Source: Roseateles sp. (GTDB taxonomy: Bacteria; Pseudomonadota; Gammaproteobacteria; Burkholderiales; Burkholderiaceae). Taken from it: DNA of 64,000 bases. The stretch is from the NCBI GenBank assembly GCA_019232985.1, contig JAFAMW010000039.1:1-64000 (forward strand), read 5' to 3'. Within the stretch, counting starts at the first letter, position 1. Every line of letters starts with the position of its first letter. This document shows positions 50,532 to 60,152 of this stretch, one piece after another. Below the pieces are notes generated by a model that ran no database searches, had not been told where the DNA came from, and saw nothing but the letters and a program-made list of their open reading frames with translations. The position numbers and the translations under genes are program-made.

Positions 50532-51287
50532 CTACATGCGGAAATGTTCGCCGAGATAGACCTTGCGCACATCGGCGTTGTCGACGATCTCGGCGGGCGT
50601 GCCTTCGGCCAGGACCGCGCCCTCGCTGATGATGTAGGCGCGGTCGCAGATGCCGAGCGTCTCGCGCACGTTGTGGTCGGTTATCAGCACGCCGATGCCG
50701 CGCTCGCGCAGGAAACCGATGATGCGCTGGATCTCGAGCACGGCGATCGGGTCGACGCCGGCGAAGGGCTCGTCGAGCAGGATGAAGCGCGGCTGCGTCG
50801 CGAGCGCGCGCGCGATCTCGACGCGGCGGCGCTCGCCGCCCGACAGCGCCGGCGCGGGGCTCGCGCGCAGCTTCTCGATCGACAGCTCCTGGAGCAGCTG
50901 CTCGAGCATTTCCTTGATGCGCGCTGCCGACAGCGCGCGGCCGTTCGCGTCGCGCTGCAGCTCGAGCACGGCGCGGATGTTCTCTTCGACCGTGAGCTTG
51001 CGGAAGATCGACGCCTCCTGCGGCAGGTAGGACAGGCCCAGGCGCGCGCGCTGGTGGATCGGCAGGCGCTGGACCGGCTGGCCGTCGATGCGGATCTCGC
51101 CCGCGTCGGCGCGCACCAGGCCGACGATCATGTAGAAGCTCGTCGTCTTGCCCGCGCCGTTCGGGCCGAGCAGGCCGACGACCTCGCCGCTGTGCACGTC
51201 GACATGGACGTCGCGTACGACCTTGCGCACGCCGTAGGTCTTGGCCAGACCCTCGGCTTCGAGGCGGCTCGCCGGCAGGACGCTCAT
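50532..51287 (-). CDS. lptB: LPS export ABC ATPase
   Basis: This 251-aa protein has Walker [17 protein letters not shown], the Q-loop [17 protein letters not shown], the signature [16 protein letters not shown] and Walker [14 protein letters not shown]. These are the LptB forms, including the conserved GPNGAGKTT...SFYMI. It powers LPS transport through LptFG-C-A-DE. Position between lptA and rpoN agrees. Confidence 0.97.
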   Translation of the reverse strand: MSVLPASRLEAEGLAKTYGVRKVVRDVHVDVHSGEVVGLLGPNGAGKTTSFYMIVGLVRADAGEIRIDGQPVQRLPIHQRARLGLSYLPQEASIFRKLTVEENIRAVLELQRDANGRALSAARIKEMLEQLLQELSIEKLRASPAPALSGGERRRVEIARALATQPRFILLDEPFAGVDPIAVLEIQRIIGFLRERGIGVLITDHNVRETLGICDRAYIISEGAVLAEGTPAEIVDNADVRKVYLGEHFRM

Positions 51288-51357
51288 GTCGGCACCCTTC
51301 GCGCTGCGCGCTGTCCCGCCGTGCGGGTACAAGCCTGTTCGGGCGGCCGTGCGGGAC

Positions 51358-51990
51358 TCATGAGCCCTTGCCCGATCGCGGCAGCGCCGTGCTCGGCTGC
51401 AGGGTCACGCCCGAGGCCGGCGCCGACGGCGCCGCGGCGCTCGCCGCGCGCGGCATCAGCACGCCGCGCACGCGGCCGCCCGAGGTCTGGCCCGGCGCGT
51501 TGCCGTCCAGCGTCGCCTGCTGGGTGCGGTTGTCGTAGACGATCAGCTCGCCGTTCGCCTCGCTCGCGACGGCCGTGCCGCGCAGCTGACGCAGCGTTGC
51601 GCGGCCGATCAGGCGGATCGTGTCGGCGTGGGTGTCGTATTCGATGCGGTCGGCCTGGCCCTCGATCGACTCGCCGGGCTCGTCGCGCGCCTGGTGGAAC
51701 GCGACCTGGCGCTCGGGCATGCCGTCGGCGAAGACCTGGGCGTAGCCATCGGGTGTCTGCTGGACCCGCACGACCGCAGCCTCGAGGCGCATCGTGCCCT
51801 GGCTGATCACGACGTTGCCGCGCAACACCACGGTCAGCGTGCCGCCGAGGTCGACCGTGCTTTGCTGGTCGGAGGTCCAGGCGATCTTTTGCTCGCGGTC
51901 GGACTTGCTGGCCTCGACCGGCGCCGCGGCGAGCAGCGCGGACGCGATCAGCAGCAGGGCGGGGAGGCGGCGCATGAGGCGGTGGGTCAT
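51358..51990 (-). CDS. lptA: LPS transport periplasmic bridge protein
   Basis: This 210-aa protein has a signal peptide (~1-27, [19 protein letters not shown]). The OstA/LptA jelly-roll pattern follows: [51 protein letters not shown] and [17 protein letters not shown]-terminal Ala/Pro/Ser tail is extra. In-frame ATG 51975 is possible. No lptC is next to it. Confidence 0.93.
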   Translation of the reverse strand: MTHRLMRRLPALLLIASALLAAAPVEASKSDREQKIAWTSDQQSTVDLGGTLTVVLRGNVVISQGTMRLEAAVVRVQQTPDGYAQVFADGMPERQVAFHQARDEPGESIEGQADRIEYDTHADTIRLIGRATLRQLRGTAVASEANGELIVYDNRTQQATLDGNAPGQTSGGRVRGVLMPRAASAAAPSAPASGVTLQPSTALPRSGKGS

Positions 51991-52063
51991 CGGTGGCACA
52001 GTTCTTGCGGACCATTCTAGCCGCCGACTTTGGCGCCGACTGTGGCGCCGACGCACGCCGCGT

Positions 52064-52090
52064 CCGACGGCGTCGTCGCGGCGCCGTCGG
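52064..52090 (-). terminator. Hairpin separating dsbA and lptA
   Basis: CCGACGGCG (52064-52072) and CGCCGTCGG (52082-52090) form a perfect 9-bp stem with a 9-base loop, just after the dsbA stop on the minus strand. A 12-bp tandem repeat (ACTNTGGCGCCG) follows at about 52027-52052, so lptA-lptB-rpoN probably has its own promoter. Confidence 0.5.
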
Positions 52091-52098
52091 GCCGAGGC

Positions 52099-52770
52099 TC
52101 AAGCCTTGCCGCGGGCGAGTTCGAGCAGGTGGTCGGCGATCGCGAGCGCGCGGCGCCCCTGGGCCAGCTCGTCGCCGGCGTCCGGGACCATATAGGGCGC
52201 CGTCACGAAGCGTCCGCCGACGGCCAGCGCCGGCACGCCCTCGAAGTTGTAGGCCTGGGTCAGGCGGTTCGCCTGGGCGCAGCGGCTCTGCACACCGAAC
52301 GAATCCCAGGCCTGGCGCACCTTGGCCATGTCGGCGCCGAGCGAGGCCATCAGCTTGAGCACGCCCTCGGGGTCCTCGTAGTTGACGCGCTGCTGGTGGA
52401 AGGCCTCGAGGACCTGCTCGTGCCAGCGCGCTTCCTGGCCGATCGCCTCGAGCGTGTAGAACAGGCGCTGGTGCGGGCGCTGCAGCGCGTTGAACGCGAC
52501 ATGCTCGCGGCGGAAGCTCGCGTCGGCCGGCAGGCGCGCGAGCCACTGGCGCAGCGCCGGGTCGAACACATAGCAGTGCGGGCAGGCGTACCAGAAGAAC
52601 TCGACGACCTCGATCTTGCCCGCCGGCGTCGGCACCGGCGGGTTCAGGATCTTGTAGTCGTGGCCCTCGACGGGCGTGCCGGCCTGGGCCCAGGCCGGCG
52701 CGACGGCCAGGCCGGCCGCGCCGATCGCCGACAGGCCCAGCAGGCCCGTGATTTTGCGTCGCTTCATCAT
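52099..52770 (-). CDS. dsbA: DsbA-type thiol:disulfide interchange protein (second copy)
   Basis: This 223-aa protein has a signal peptide (~1-30) and the DsbA active site EFFWYACPHCYVF (CPHC). The cis-Pro loop is FEGVPALAVGGRFVT. It introduces disulfides into exported proteins, reoxidised by DsbB. It lies 5 bases after a paralogue with the same motif. The double ATG (52770 and 52767) leaves one residue of doubt. Confidence 0.92.
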   Translation of the reverse strand: MMKRRKITGLLGLSAIGAAGLAVAPAWAQAGTPVEGHDYKILNPPVPTPAGKIEVVEFFWYACPHCYVFDPALRQWLARLPADASFRREHVAFNALQRPHQRLFYTLEAIGQEARWHEQVLEAFHQQRVNYEDPEGVLKLMASLGADMAKVRQAWDSFGVQSRCAQANRLTQAYNFEGVPALAVGGRFVTAPYMVPDAGDELAQGRRALAIADHLLELARGKA

Positions 52771-52775
52771 GATGC

Positions 52776-53438
52776 TCAGCCCCTCGCGCGCTTGACGAGC
52801 ACGTCGGCGATCTGCAGCGCGCGCGCGCCGTCCTCGACTTCGCTGGCGCCGGGCGCGCCGGCCATGCTCGGCGAGGTCACGAAGCGGCCGCCGATGATCA
52901 GCGTCGGCACGCTGTCGATGCCGGTGTCCTGCATGAACTGGTTCGCCTGGCGGCATTTGCCGACGACGCTGAACGAGTTGTAGGCCTGCTTGAACTTGGC
53001 CATGTCGACGCCGAGCCGGCCGGCCAGGTCGAACACGCCCGACTCGCTCGTCACGTCGGCGCCGCCGACGTGGATCGCGCTGAACACCGGCTGGTGCAGC
53101 GCGTCCTCGACGCCCATCGCCTGGAGCGCGAAGAACATGCGCTGGGTCAGGCCGGTCATGGTGTTCGCGCCGACCGCCACGCGGCGCAGCGTCACGTCGG
53201 CCGCGTGGGCCTTCGCCCACTGGCTCAGCGGCGTGTCGAACTTGAAGCAATGCGGGCAGGTGTACATGAACACCTCGATCACCTCGACCTTGCCCGGCGG
53301 CGTCGCGAGCGGCGGCGCGAGGCGGCGGAACTGGCGCCCCTCCACCGGTGCGGCCGGCGCGGGCTGGGCCAGCGCGACGGAGCCGCTGGCGGCGAGGCCG
53401 GTGAGGGCGAGCATGGAATTGAAGTCGCGGCGCTGCAT
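52776..53438 (-). CDS. dsbA: DsbA-type thiol:disulfide interchange protein (first copy)
   Basis: This 220-aa paralogue of the next gene has a signal peptide (~1-26), EVFMYTCPHCFKFD (CPHC) and the cis-Pro loop IDSVPTLIIGGRFVT. The two copies differ widely outside the motifs, so the duplication is old and the substrates may differ. Upstream lies the SPOR gene, as in Burkholderia-type argS-ftsN-dsbA order. Confidence 0.92.
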   Translation of the reverse strand: MQRRDFNSMLALTGLAASGSVALAQPAPAAPVEGRQFRRLAPPLATPPGKVEVIEVFMYTCPHCFKFDTPLSQWAKAHAADVTLRRVAVGANTMTGLTQRMFFALQAMGVEDALHQPVFSAIHVGGADVTSESGVFDLAGRLGVDMAKFKQAYNSFSVVGKCRQANQFMQDTGIDSVPTLIIGGRFVTSPSMAGAPGASEVEDGARALQIADVLVKRARG

Positions 53439-53509
53439 GCTGATTCCGGTTGCGCTAATGGCGAGGGTGGGCAGAGCCGGCAGCTTGCCGGCCCCGGCTT
53501 AAAAGGCGC

Positions 53510-54187
53510 TTATCGCGCCATGTGCACGAGCGAGGCCTCCATGCCGGCCTCGATGAGCTTCTTTTGCTGGGCCTCGGCGTCCTCGCGGGTCTCGAAGGGG
53601 CCGACGCGCACGCGGTATACGGTGCGTCCAGACTGGTCCTTCTCCATGACCTTGGCCGACAGGCCGAGCAGGGCCAGGCGGGCGCGCTGCTGTTCGGCGT
53701 CCTCGGGACGCGTGTAGGCGCCGGCCTGGACGAAGAAGGTGTCGGCGTCGGCCGCGGCCGACGCGGCCCTGGCCTGGGCGGCCGGCGCGCTCGCGGGCGG
53801 CTTGGCGACGGCGGCCGCCGGCGGCTGCGCGGCCGGTGCGGTGGCGACCGGCGCAGGCGCCTGCGTCACCGGGGCGGCGGCCGGCGGCGCCGACGCGGGC
53901 GCCGTGACGACGCCACTCGCGGCGCGCGCGCTCGCGAGCGGCGCGTTCGGGTCCCAGTTCTTGTTGTGCGCGGCTTCCTCGGCGTCCTGCTCGGCGGTGC
54001 GCTGCGGCAGCTTGTCGACGAAGGGCACGGGCACCTTGCTGATGTAGAGCGCCACGCCGAGCGCGATCGCGAGGCCGACGAGCAGGCCGACGATCAGGCC
54101 GAGCACGAAGCCGCCGCGCTCGCTGCTTTTCTTGCCGCCGCCGCCCTTGGCGTTGCCGCCACCCTTCTTGCTGCCTGCTTCGGCCAT
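53510..54187 (-). CDS. SPOR-domain cell-division protein (FtsN-like)
   Basis: This 225-aa bitopic membrane protein has a basic, Gly/Lys-rich N-terminus, one helix (~28-50, FVLGLIVGLLVGLAIALGVAL) and a Pro/Ala-rich periplasmic linker. A C-terminal SPOR domain (~148-225) has FFVQAGAYTRPEDAEQQRARL and YRVRVGPFETREDAEAQQKKL. SPOR binds denuded peptidoglycan at the septum. Five bases separate it from argS. Confidence 0.92.
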   Translation of the reverse strand: MAEAGSKKGGGNAKGGGGKKSSERGGFVLGLIVGLLVGLAIALGVALYISKVPVPFVDKLPQRTAEQDAEEAAHNKNWDPNAPLASARAASGVVTAPASAPPAAAPVTQAPAPVATAPAAQPPAAAVAKPPASAPAAQARAASAAADADTFFVQAGAYTRPEDAEQQRARLALLGLSAKVMEKDQSGRTVYRVRVGPFETREDAEAQQKKLIEAGMEASLVHMAR

Positions 54188-54192
54188 GATGC

Positions 54193-55896
54193 TTACTCTG
54201 CCTTTTCTCGGGACATCGATTCGGGCGCGCTGACGCCGAGCACGCCGAGCGCGTTGCGCAGCACCTGGCGCGTCGCCGCGAGCAGCGCGACGCGGGCGCG
54301 GGTGAGCTCGGGCGCCTGGTCGAGCACGCGCTCGGCCGCATAGTAGCTGTGGAACGCGGCGGCCAGATCGCGCAGGTAGAACGCGACGTCGTGTGGCGCG
54401 AGGCCGGCCGCCGCACCCGCCAGCATGCGCGGGTAGTCGGCGAGCTTGAGCATCAGCGCGGCCTCGGTCGGCGCGCTCAACTGGCCGAGCTCGGCGCCGG
54501 CGAGGGCCGCTTCGTCGCCGCCCGATTCATCGACCCATTTGCGGATGATCGAGTTGATCCGCGCGTGGGCGTACTGGACGTAGAAGACCGGGTTCTCGTC
54601 GTTCTGCTGGAGCGCGAGGTCGACGTCGAAGGTGAACTCGGTGTCGGCCTTGCGGCTGATCAGGAAGAAGCGCACGGCGTCGCGGCTGGTCCAGTCGACG
54701 AGGTCGCGCAGCGTCACGTAGGCGCCCGCGCGCTTGGAGATCTTGACCTCCTCGCCGCCCTTCATGACCGTGACCATCTTGTGCAGCACGTAGTCGGGGA
54801 AGCCCGGCGGGATGCCGACGCCGGCGGCCTGCAGGCCGCCGCGCACGCGCGCGATCGTGCCGTGGTGGTCGGTGCCCTGGACGTTGATGCACTTGGTGTA
54901 GCCGCGCTCGAACTTGTCGATGTGGTACGCGACGTCGGGCACGAAGTAGGTGTAGCCGCCGTCGGACTTGCGCATCACGCGGTCCTTGTCGTCGCCGTAC
55001 TCGGTCGAGCGCAGCCACAGTGCGCCGCCCTCCTCGAAGGTCTTGCCCGAGGCGACGAGCCTGGCGACGGCCGCCTCGACGAGGCCGCGCGTGTACAGGC
55101 TCGACTCGAGGAAGTAGTTGTCGAACCGGAGGCCGAAGGCCTGCAGGTCGAGGTCCTGCTCGTGGCGCAGGTAGGCGACGGCGAACTGGCGGATCGAGTC
55201 GAGGTCGGCGATGTCGCCCGAGGCCGTGAACTCGCGGTCGTCGGCCTTGACGGTTTCCTTGCGCAGGAAGGCCGCGGCGATGTCGGCGATGTAGTCGCCG
55301 TTGTAGGCGGCCTCGGGCCAGCCCGCGTCGCCGGGCTTGAGGCCCTGGAGCCGACATTGCGTGCTGTTCGCGAGCGTCGCGATCTGCACGCCCGCGTCGT
55401 TGTAATAGAACTCGCGCGTAACCTGGGCGCCCTGGGTCGCGAACAGATTGCACAGCGCGTCGCCGAGCGCGGCCTGGCGCGCGTGGCCGACGTGCAGCGG
55501 CCCGGTCGGGTTGGCCGACACGAACTCGACCATCACATGCTGGTCGTTCGCGGGCTGTTGGCCGAACGCGGCGCCGGCCGCGAGCACCTCGCCGACGACG
55601 GCCTGCTTCGCGGCGGCCTTGAGGCGGATATTGATGAAGCCGGGGCCGGCGATCTCGAGCGCGTCGACCCAGTGCCGGAACGCCGGCTTGGCCTCGAGCG
55701 CCGCGATCAGCGCCTGGGCGAGCTCGCGCGGGTTCTTCTTGAGCGGCTTGGCCAGCTGCATGGCGGCCGTGCACGCGAGGTCGCCGTGGGCGGCCTGCTT
55801 CGGGGATTCGAAGGCAGCGTCGAGCGCGCTGCCGGGGCTGATTTCCTGGATCGCCGCGGCGAGGGCGGCGAGCAGGTCCTGCTTGGCTTGGATCAT
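54193..55896 (-). CDS. argS: Arginyl-tRNA synthetase
   Basis: This 567-aa class I enzyme has the HIGH-type motif [17 protein letters not shown] and the KMSKS equivalent [13 protein letters not shown]. It also has the N-terminal additive domain (~1-110) and the C-terminal anticodon-binding domain with [16 protein letters not shown]. Length and order are normal. Confidence 0.98.
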   Translation of the reverse strand: MIQAKQDLLAALAAAIQEISPGSALDAAFESPKQAAHGDLACTAAMQLAKPLKKNPRELAQALIAALEAKPAFRHWVDALEIAGPGFINIRLKAAAKQAVVGEVLAAGAAFGQQPANDQHVMVEFVSANPTGPLHVGHARQAALGDALCNLFATQGAQVTREFYYNDAGVQIATLANSTQCRLQGLKPGDAGWPEAAYNGDYIADIAAAFLRKETVKADDREFTASGDIADLDSIRQFAVAYLRHEQDLDLQAFGLRFDNYFLESSLYTRGLVEAAVARLVASGKTFEEGGALWLRSTEYGDDKDRVMRKSDGGYTYFVPDVAYHIDKFERGYTKCINVQGTDHHGTIARVRGGLQAAGVGIPPGFPDYVLHKMVTVMKGGEEVKISKRAGAYVTLRDLVDWTSRDAVRFFLISRKADTEFTFDVDLALQQNDENPVFYVQYAHARINSIIRKWVDESGGDEAALAGAELGQLSAPTEAALMLKLADYPRMLAGAAAGLAPHDVAFYLRDLAAAFHSYYAAERVLDQAPELTRARVALLAATRQVLRNALGVLGVSAPESMSREKAE

Positions 55897-55936
55897 GGGC
55901 GAATTCTAGGGGCGCGGCGCCAAACCCCACCGAGGC

Positions 55937-57223
55937 TCACGGCGTGCCTTCGCGCTCCAGCGCGTTGCGCTCGGCGAGCGGGCGGAACCAGCGCCGCCAC
56001 AGCGCCGCGACGAGCAGGGTGCCGACGCCGCCCGCGACGACCGAGCCGACCGGTCCGAGCAGCGCCGCCGTCGCGCCCGACTCGAACTCGCCGAGCTGGT
56101 TGCTCGCGCCGATGAAGATCGAGCTCACGGCGCTCACGCGGCCGCGCATCGCCTCGGGCGTCTCGAGTTGTACGAGGGTCTGGCGCACGACGACGCTGAC
56201 CATGTCGGCCGCGCCCGAGATCGCGAGCACGGCGAGCGACAGCCAGAAGCTGCGCGACAGCCCGAACACGATCATGCACAGGCCGAACACCGCGACCGCG
56301 CCGAGCAGGCGCCGGCCCGCGCGACGGCGCAGCGGCCGGCGCGTGAGCACGATCGACATCGCGAGCGCGCCGGCCGCCGGCGCGCCGCGCAGCAGGCCCA
56401 GGCCCCAGGCGCCGACGTGGAGCATGTCGCGCGCGAACATCGGCAGCAGCGCCGTCGCGCCGCCGAGCAGCACCGCGAACAGGTCGAGCGAGATCGCGCC
56501 GAGGATCACCGGGCTCGCCCACACGAACGCGACGCCGGCGAACAGGATCTGCAGCGTGACGGGCTCGGCGCGCCGCGGCGCGTGTTCGTAGCGCACGCGC
56601 AGCGCGAGCGCGGCGGCGAGCCCGAAGCAGACGAACGCGACGCCGTAGACGACCTGCGCGCCCGCGACGTAGAGCACGCCGCCGAGCGCCGGGCCCGCGA
56701 TCATCGCGGCCTGCGCGCCCGAGGCGTTGAACGCGAGGCCGCGCGCGAGCAGGCTGCCGGGCAGCAGCGCCGGCGTGAGCGCCTGAAGCGCCGGCATCTG
56801 GAACGCGCGGACCGCGCCGAGCACGACCGACAGCAGCAGCAGGACCTCGCGCGAGGCCCAGGGGCCGTGCCCCCAGCCGAGCGTCGCGAGCGCGAGCACG
56901 AGCGCGACGACGGTCTGCACGCACAGGCAGGTGCCCAGGATGCGGCCGCGGTGGTGCTGGTCGACGACATGGCCGGCCGGCAGCGTGAGCGCGAGCGCGG
57001 GCATGAACTGGACGAGGCCGACGAGGCCGAGGTCCCAGGCGCTATGGGTCAGGTCGTACATCTGCCAGCCGATCGCGACGAGCAGCATCTGGCCCGCGAG
57101 GCTGGTCGCGAAGCGCGCGAGCCACAGCCGCATGAAGCTGCGGTGGGCGAGCAGGTCGCGAAACGCGCTTGCGGCGGTAGCGGGGACCATGGCGGCGGGC
57201 GGGGAAGGCGGGGCGACGGGCAT
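55937..57223 (-). CDS. MFS transporter, MFS_3/EntS-like
   Basis: This 428-aa protein has about 12 membrane helices. Features include LARFATSLAGQMLLVAIGWQMYDLT in helix 1-2, GHVVDQHHRGRI (motif A-like loop) and RGRVSAVSSIFIGASNQLGEFESG in the second half, typical of the enterobactin-exporter-like MFS branch. The substrate is unknown. It starts 27 bases from the divergent kinase gene. Confidence 0.9.
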   Translation of the reverse strand: MPVAPPSPPAAMVPATAASAFRDLLAHRSFMRLWLARFATSLAGQMLLVAIGWQMYDLTHSAWDLGLVGLVQFMPALALTLPAGHVVDQHHRGRILGTCLCVQTVVALVLALATLGWGHGPWASREVLLLLSVVLGAVRAFQMPALQALTPALLPGSLLARGLAFNASGAQAAMIAGPALGGVLYVAGAQVVYGVAFVCFGLAAALALRVRYEHAPRRAEPVTLQILFAGVAFVWASPVILGAISLDLFAVLLGGATALLPMFARDMLHVGAWGLGLLRGAPAAGALAMSIVLTRRPLRRRAGRRLLGAVAVFGLCMIVFGLSRSFWLSLAVLAISGAADMVSVVVRQTLVQLETPEAMRGRVSAVSSIFIGASNQLGEFESGATAALLGPVGSVVAGGVGTLLVAALWRRWFRPLAERNALEREGTP

Positions 57224-57249
57224 GGCGCCGCGAGCATAGCGCCGCCGCT

Positions 57250-58620
57250 ATGATTCCGCCGATGAGCGCGCCGGACTCCACATTGCCGTCGGCTGGGCCC
57301 GACCTGCCGGCCCAGATCGGCAAGTACCGCGTCCTGCGCCGGCTCGGCGAGGGCGCGACGAGCGACGTGTTCCTCGCCGTCGACGCGTTCGGCGGCGGCG
57401 AGGTCGCGATCAAGCGCCTGCGCTCCTGGGCGACCTCGAGCCGCGCGGGCGGCGACTACGGCGTGCGCTTCTTCTCGGCCGAGGCCGCGCTCGCGGGCCG
57501 GCTCCAGCACCCGAACGTCGTGCAGATCCTCGACGCGGTGCCCGAGGACGACGCGCCCTACCTGGTCATGGAGTACGTGCCCGGCGTCACGCTGAAGAAC
57601 TTCTGCCGCAGCGACCGCCTGCTGCCGCTCGACCAGATCGTCGAGCTCGGCTTCAAGTGCGCGATGGCGCTCGGCTACGTGTTCCGCCAGGGCGTGATCC
57701 ACCGCGACGTCAAGCCCGCGAACCTGCTCGGCGTCCTCGACGACCAGGGCCACGTAACCGACGTCAAGGTCAGCGACTTCGGCTCGGCCCTGAACCTGAT
57801 GTCGGACCAGACCCAGGTCCACCGCGTCGGCTCGCTCGCCTACATGCCGCCCGAGCAGATCGAGGGCGGCGACGTCGACAACCGCGCCGACATGTACGCG
57901 CTCGGCGCCGTGCTCTACCACCTGATCGCGGGCCGTCCGCCGTTCGACGCGCCGAACCAGATGGCGCTGATGCACCAGATCTACCACCAGGCGCCGACCT
58001 CGCTGGTCGGCCAGCGCGGCGGCGTGACGGCCGAGCTCGACGCGGTGATCCTGCGCGCGCTCGCCAAGCACCCGACCGAGCGCTACGCCGACTGGGACGA
58101 CTTCGGCCGCGCGCTCTCCGAGCTCGTCGCGCGCCAGCTCGTGCCGCTCGCGCGCCTGCACGAGGTCAAGGACTCGGAGCGCTTCAACATGCTGCGCGCG
58201 CTCGAGTTCTTCGCCGAGTTCGGCGACGTCGAGCTCTGGGAGGTCGTGCGCCGCGCGCGCTGGCGCCGCTACCCCGAGGGCCACGCGCTGTACAAGAAGG
58301 GCCAGGAGGGCAATACCTTCCACATCATCGCCCAGGGCGAGGTCGAGGTCTGGCGCGACGCCAAGCTCGTCGCCGAGCTCGGCCAGGGCACCTCGGTCGG
58401 CGAGATGGCCTACCTCTCGCCGAACCCCGCCCTGCGCCGCCACAGCACCGACATCCGCGTGCGCGGCGAGAACTGCACGACGATCTCGTTCACGCCCGAG
58501 TCGCTCGGGGGCCTGAGCCCCGAATGCCAGCACCGCTTCGACCGCGCCTTCATCCAGGTGCTCGTGCGGCGCCTGCACTCGGCACACGAGGCGCTCGCGC
58601 ATCCGCGACGGATTCTTTGA
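57250..58620 (+). CDS. Ser/Thr protein kinase fused to a cyclic-nucleotide-binding domain
   Basis: This 456-aa cytoplasmic protein has a Hanks-type kinase domain (~25-295) with the P-loop LGEGATSDVFLAV, VAIKRL lysine, VIHRDVKPANLLG, KVSDFGSALNLM and AYMPPEQIEGG. A C-terminal cNMP-binding (CRP-type) domain (~315-445) has RRYPEGHALYKKGQEGNTFHIIAQGEVEVW and LGQGTSVGEMAYLS, the phosphate-binding-cassette position. The kinase is thus possibly gated by a cyclic nucleotide. There is no membrane segment. ATG 57262 is an alternative start. Confidence 0.92.
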   Translation: MIPPMSAPDSTLPSAGPDLPAQIGKYRVLRRLGEGATSDVFLAVDAFGGGEVAIKRLRSWATSSRAGGDYGVRFFSAEAALAGRLQHPNVVQILDAVPEDDAPYLVMEYVPGVTLKNFCRSDRLLPLDQIVELGFKCAMALGYVFRQGVIHRDVKPANLLGVLDDQGHVTDVKVSDFGSALNLMSDQTQVHRVGSLAYMPPEQIEGGDVDNRADMYALGAVLYHLIAGRPPFDAPNQMALMHQIYHQAPTSLVGQRGGVTAELDAVILRALAKHPTERYADWDDFGRALSELVARQLVPLARLHEVKDSERFNMLRALEFFAEFGDVELWEVVRRARWRRYPEGHALYKKGQEGNTFHIIAQGEVEVWRDAKLVAELGQGTSVGEMAYLSPNPALRRHSTDIRVRGENCTTISFTPESLGGLSPECQHRFDRAFIQVLVRRLHSAHEALAHPRRIL

Positions 58621-58712
58621 TCGAGCTCGTGAACCCGGCTTGCGCGGCCCGCGTCGAGCTGCTCGAATCGCCTAAGCTGTCTTGTCCATCACCCTGCAGA
58701 AAGGTTGCCTCC

Positions 58713-59051
58713 ATGAAGAAGACTCTCTTGATCAGCGTCGCTGCCCTCGGCCTGGGCCTGCTCGCGGGCGCCGCCCACGCGACGAACGCCGCGCAGGACC
58801 ACATGAAGAGCTGCAGCGCCGACTTCAAGGCCAGCGGCAAGCCGACGTCCGAGCGCCAGGCCTTCATGAAGGAATGCCTCGCCGCCAAGCCGGCCGCCGC
58901 CGCGAGCGCCGCCGCCCCGGCCGCGTCGATGGCCGACAAGTCCGCGATGAGCGCGCAGGAGCGCATGAAGGCCTGCAGCGCCGACTTCAGGGCCACCGGC
59001 AAGCCAAGCAGCGAGCGTCAGGCCTATATGAAGGACTGCCTGAAGAAGTAA
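58713..59051 (+). CDS. PsiF-repeat periplasmic protein
   Basis: This 112-aa protein has a signal peptide (~1-24, ending GAAHAT). Two copies of the PsiF motif follow, KSCSADFKASGKPTSERQAF and KACSADFRATGKPSSERQAY, each ended by MKxCL. An Ala/Pro linker separates the copies. E. coli PsiF is phosphate-starvation inducible; the function is unknown. AGAAAGG precedes the ATG. Confidence 0.9.
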   Translation: MKKTLLISVAALGLGLLAGAAHATNAAQDHMKSCSADFKASGKPTSERQAFMKECLAAKPAAAASAAAPAASMADKSAMSAQERMKACSADFRATGKPSSERQAYMKDCLKK

Positions 59052-59076
59052 GCGGGCCAGCGCGCGGACCGTCGCC

Positions 59077-59991
59077 TCATGGGCGGCCGCGCTGCCAGTA
59101 CTGCGCACTGCCCCAGGCCGCCTTCAGGAAGTCGATCCACAGCCGCACGCGCAGCGGCAGGTGCTTGGCCTGCGGGAACAGCACGTAGATGCCGTTCGGC
59201 GGCGCGGCGAACGCGTCGAGCACGCTGAGCAGCCGGCCGGCCTCGAGGTCGGCCGCGACTTCCCAGGTGCTGCGCCACGCGAGCCCCAGGCCGGCCAGGC
59301 ACCATTCGTGCAGCACCTGGCCGTCGCTGCAGTCGAGCCGCCCGCTCGGCCGCAGGTGCTCGACCGCGCCGTCGAGCATGAACGCCCAGCCGCGCGACTG
59401 GCTCGCCTCGCTCGACAGCGTCAGGCAGGCGTGGCGCGCGAGCTCGCCCGGGTGCTGCGGCACGCCGGCGCGCTTCAGGTAGGCGGGCGCGCCGACGCAC
59501 AGGCGCCGGTTGTCGGCGAGCCGCGTGCTCACGAGGCTCGAGTCGGGCAGGTCGCCGACGCGCACCGCGCAGTCGTAACCCTCGTTGACGATGTCGACGA
59601 CGCGGTCGCTGAGGTTCAGCGACAGGCTCACGTCGGGATGGGCGGCGAGGAACTCGGGCACGAGCGGCGCGACATGGCGGCGCCCGAAGCCGGCCGGCGC
59701 CGTGATGCGCAGGTGGCCGCTCGCCTTGACGCCGCCGGCGCTGACGCTGGCCTCCGCGTTCGCGAGCGCGCCGAGCAGGCGCTGGCAATCCTCGAGGAAC
59801 GCGCTGCCCTCGTTCGTCAGCGTGATGCGCCGCGTCGTGCGGCGCAGCAGCTTGACGCCCAGGCGCGCCTCGAGCGCGTCGATGCGCCGCCCCATCACGG
59901 CCGGCGCGACGCCGTCGAGCTGGGCCGCGGCGGTCAGGCTGCCCTTGGTCGCGACCGCGACAAAGGATTCCATCTGCTTGAGCCGGTCCAT
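59077..59991 (-). CDS. LysR-family transcription regulator
   Basis: This 304-aa protein has a winged HTH at ~1-60 (MESFVAVATKGSLTAAAQLDGVAPAVMGRRIDALEARLGVKLL) and an LTTR effector domain. The form KLLRRTTRRITLTNEGSAFLE is of the CrgA/DmlR-like kind. It is divergent to glcB over 161 bases and is the obvious candidate for its regulation, though that is not shown. Confidence 0.9.
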   Translation of the reverse strand: MDRLKQMESFVAVATKGSLTAAAQLDGVAPAVMGRRIDALEARLGVKLLRRTTRRITLTNEGSAFLEDCQRLLGALANAEASVSAGGVKASGHLRITAPAGFGRRHVAPLVPEFLAAHPDVSLSLNLSDRVVDIVNEGYDCAVRVGDLPDSSLVSTRLADNRRLCVGAPAYLKRAGVPQHPGELARHACLTLSSEASQSRGWAFMLDGAVEHLRPSGRLDCSDGQVLHEWCLAGLGLAWRSTWEVAADLEAGRLLSVLDAFAAPPNGIYVLFPQAKHLPLRVRLWIDFLKAAWGSAQYWQRGRP

Positions 59992-60042
59992 GCGGCGATT
60001 GTGCGCGTCCAATGCCGTGAAACAAGGCGGATCGGCGGGGAT

Positions 60043-60059
60043 TTGTGCATTTGAGACAA
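60043..60059. promoter_or_regulatory. Possible LysR box in the lysR-glcB gap
   Basis: TTGT-N9-ACAA is an interrupted palindrome with the LTTR T-N11-A core, 93 bases before glcB and 51 bases before the regulator start. It is a weak match. Confidence 0.25.
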
Positions 60060-60152
60060 GTAATCCTTGCGTCGCGGGTTAGGAATCGAAGCGGGTGATC
60101 GGCGTAGATTCACGCTCAATCCCCTTTATTCACGGCCTCAAAGGAGCCCGCC

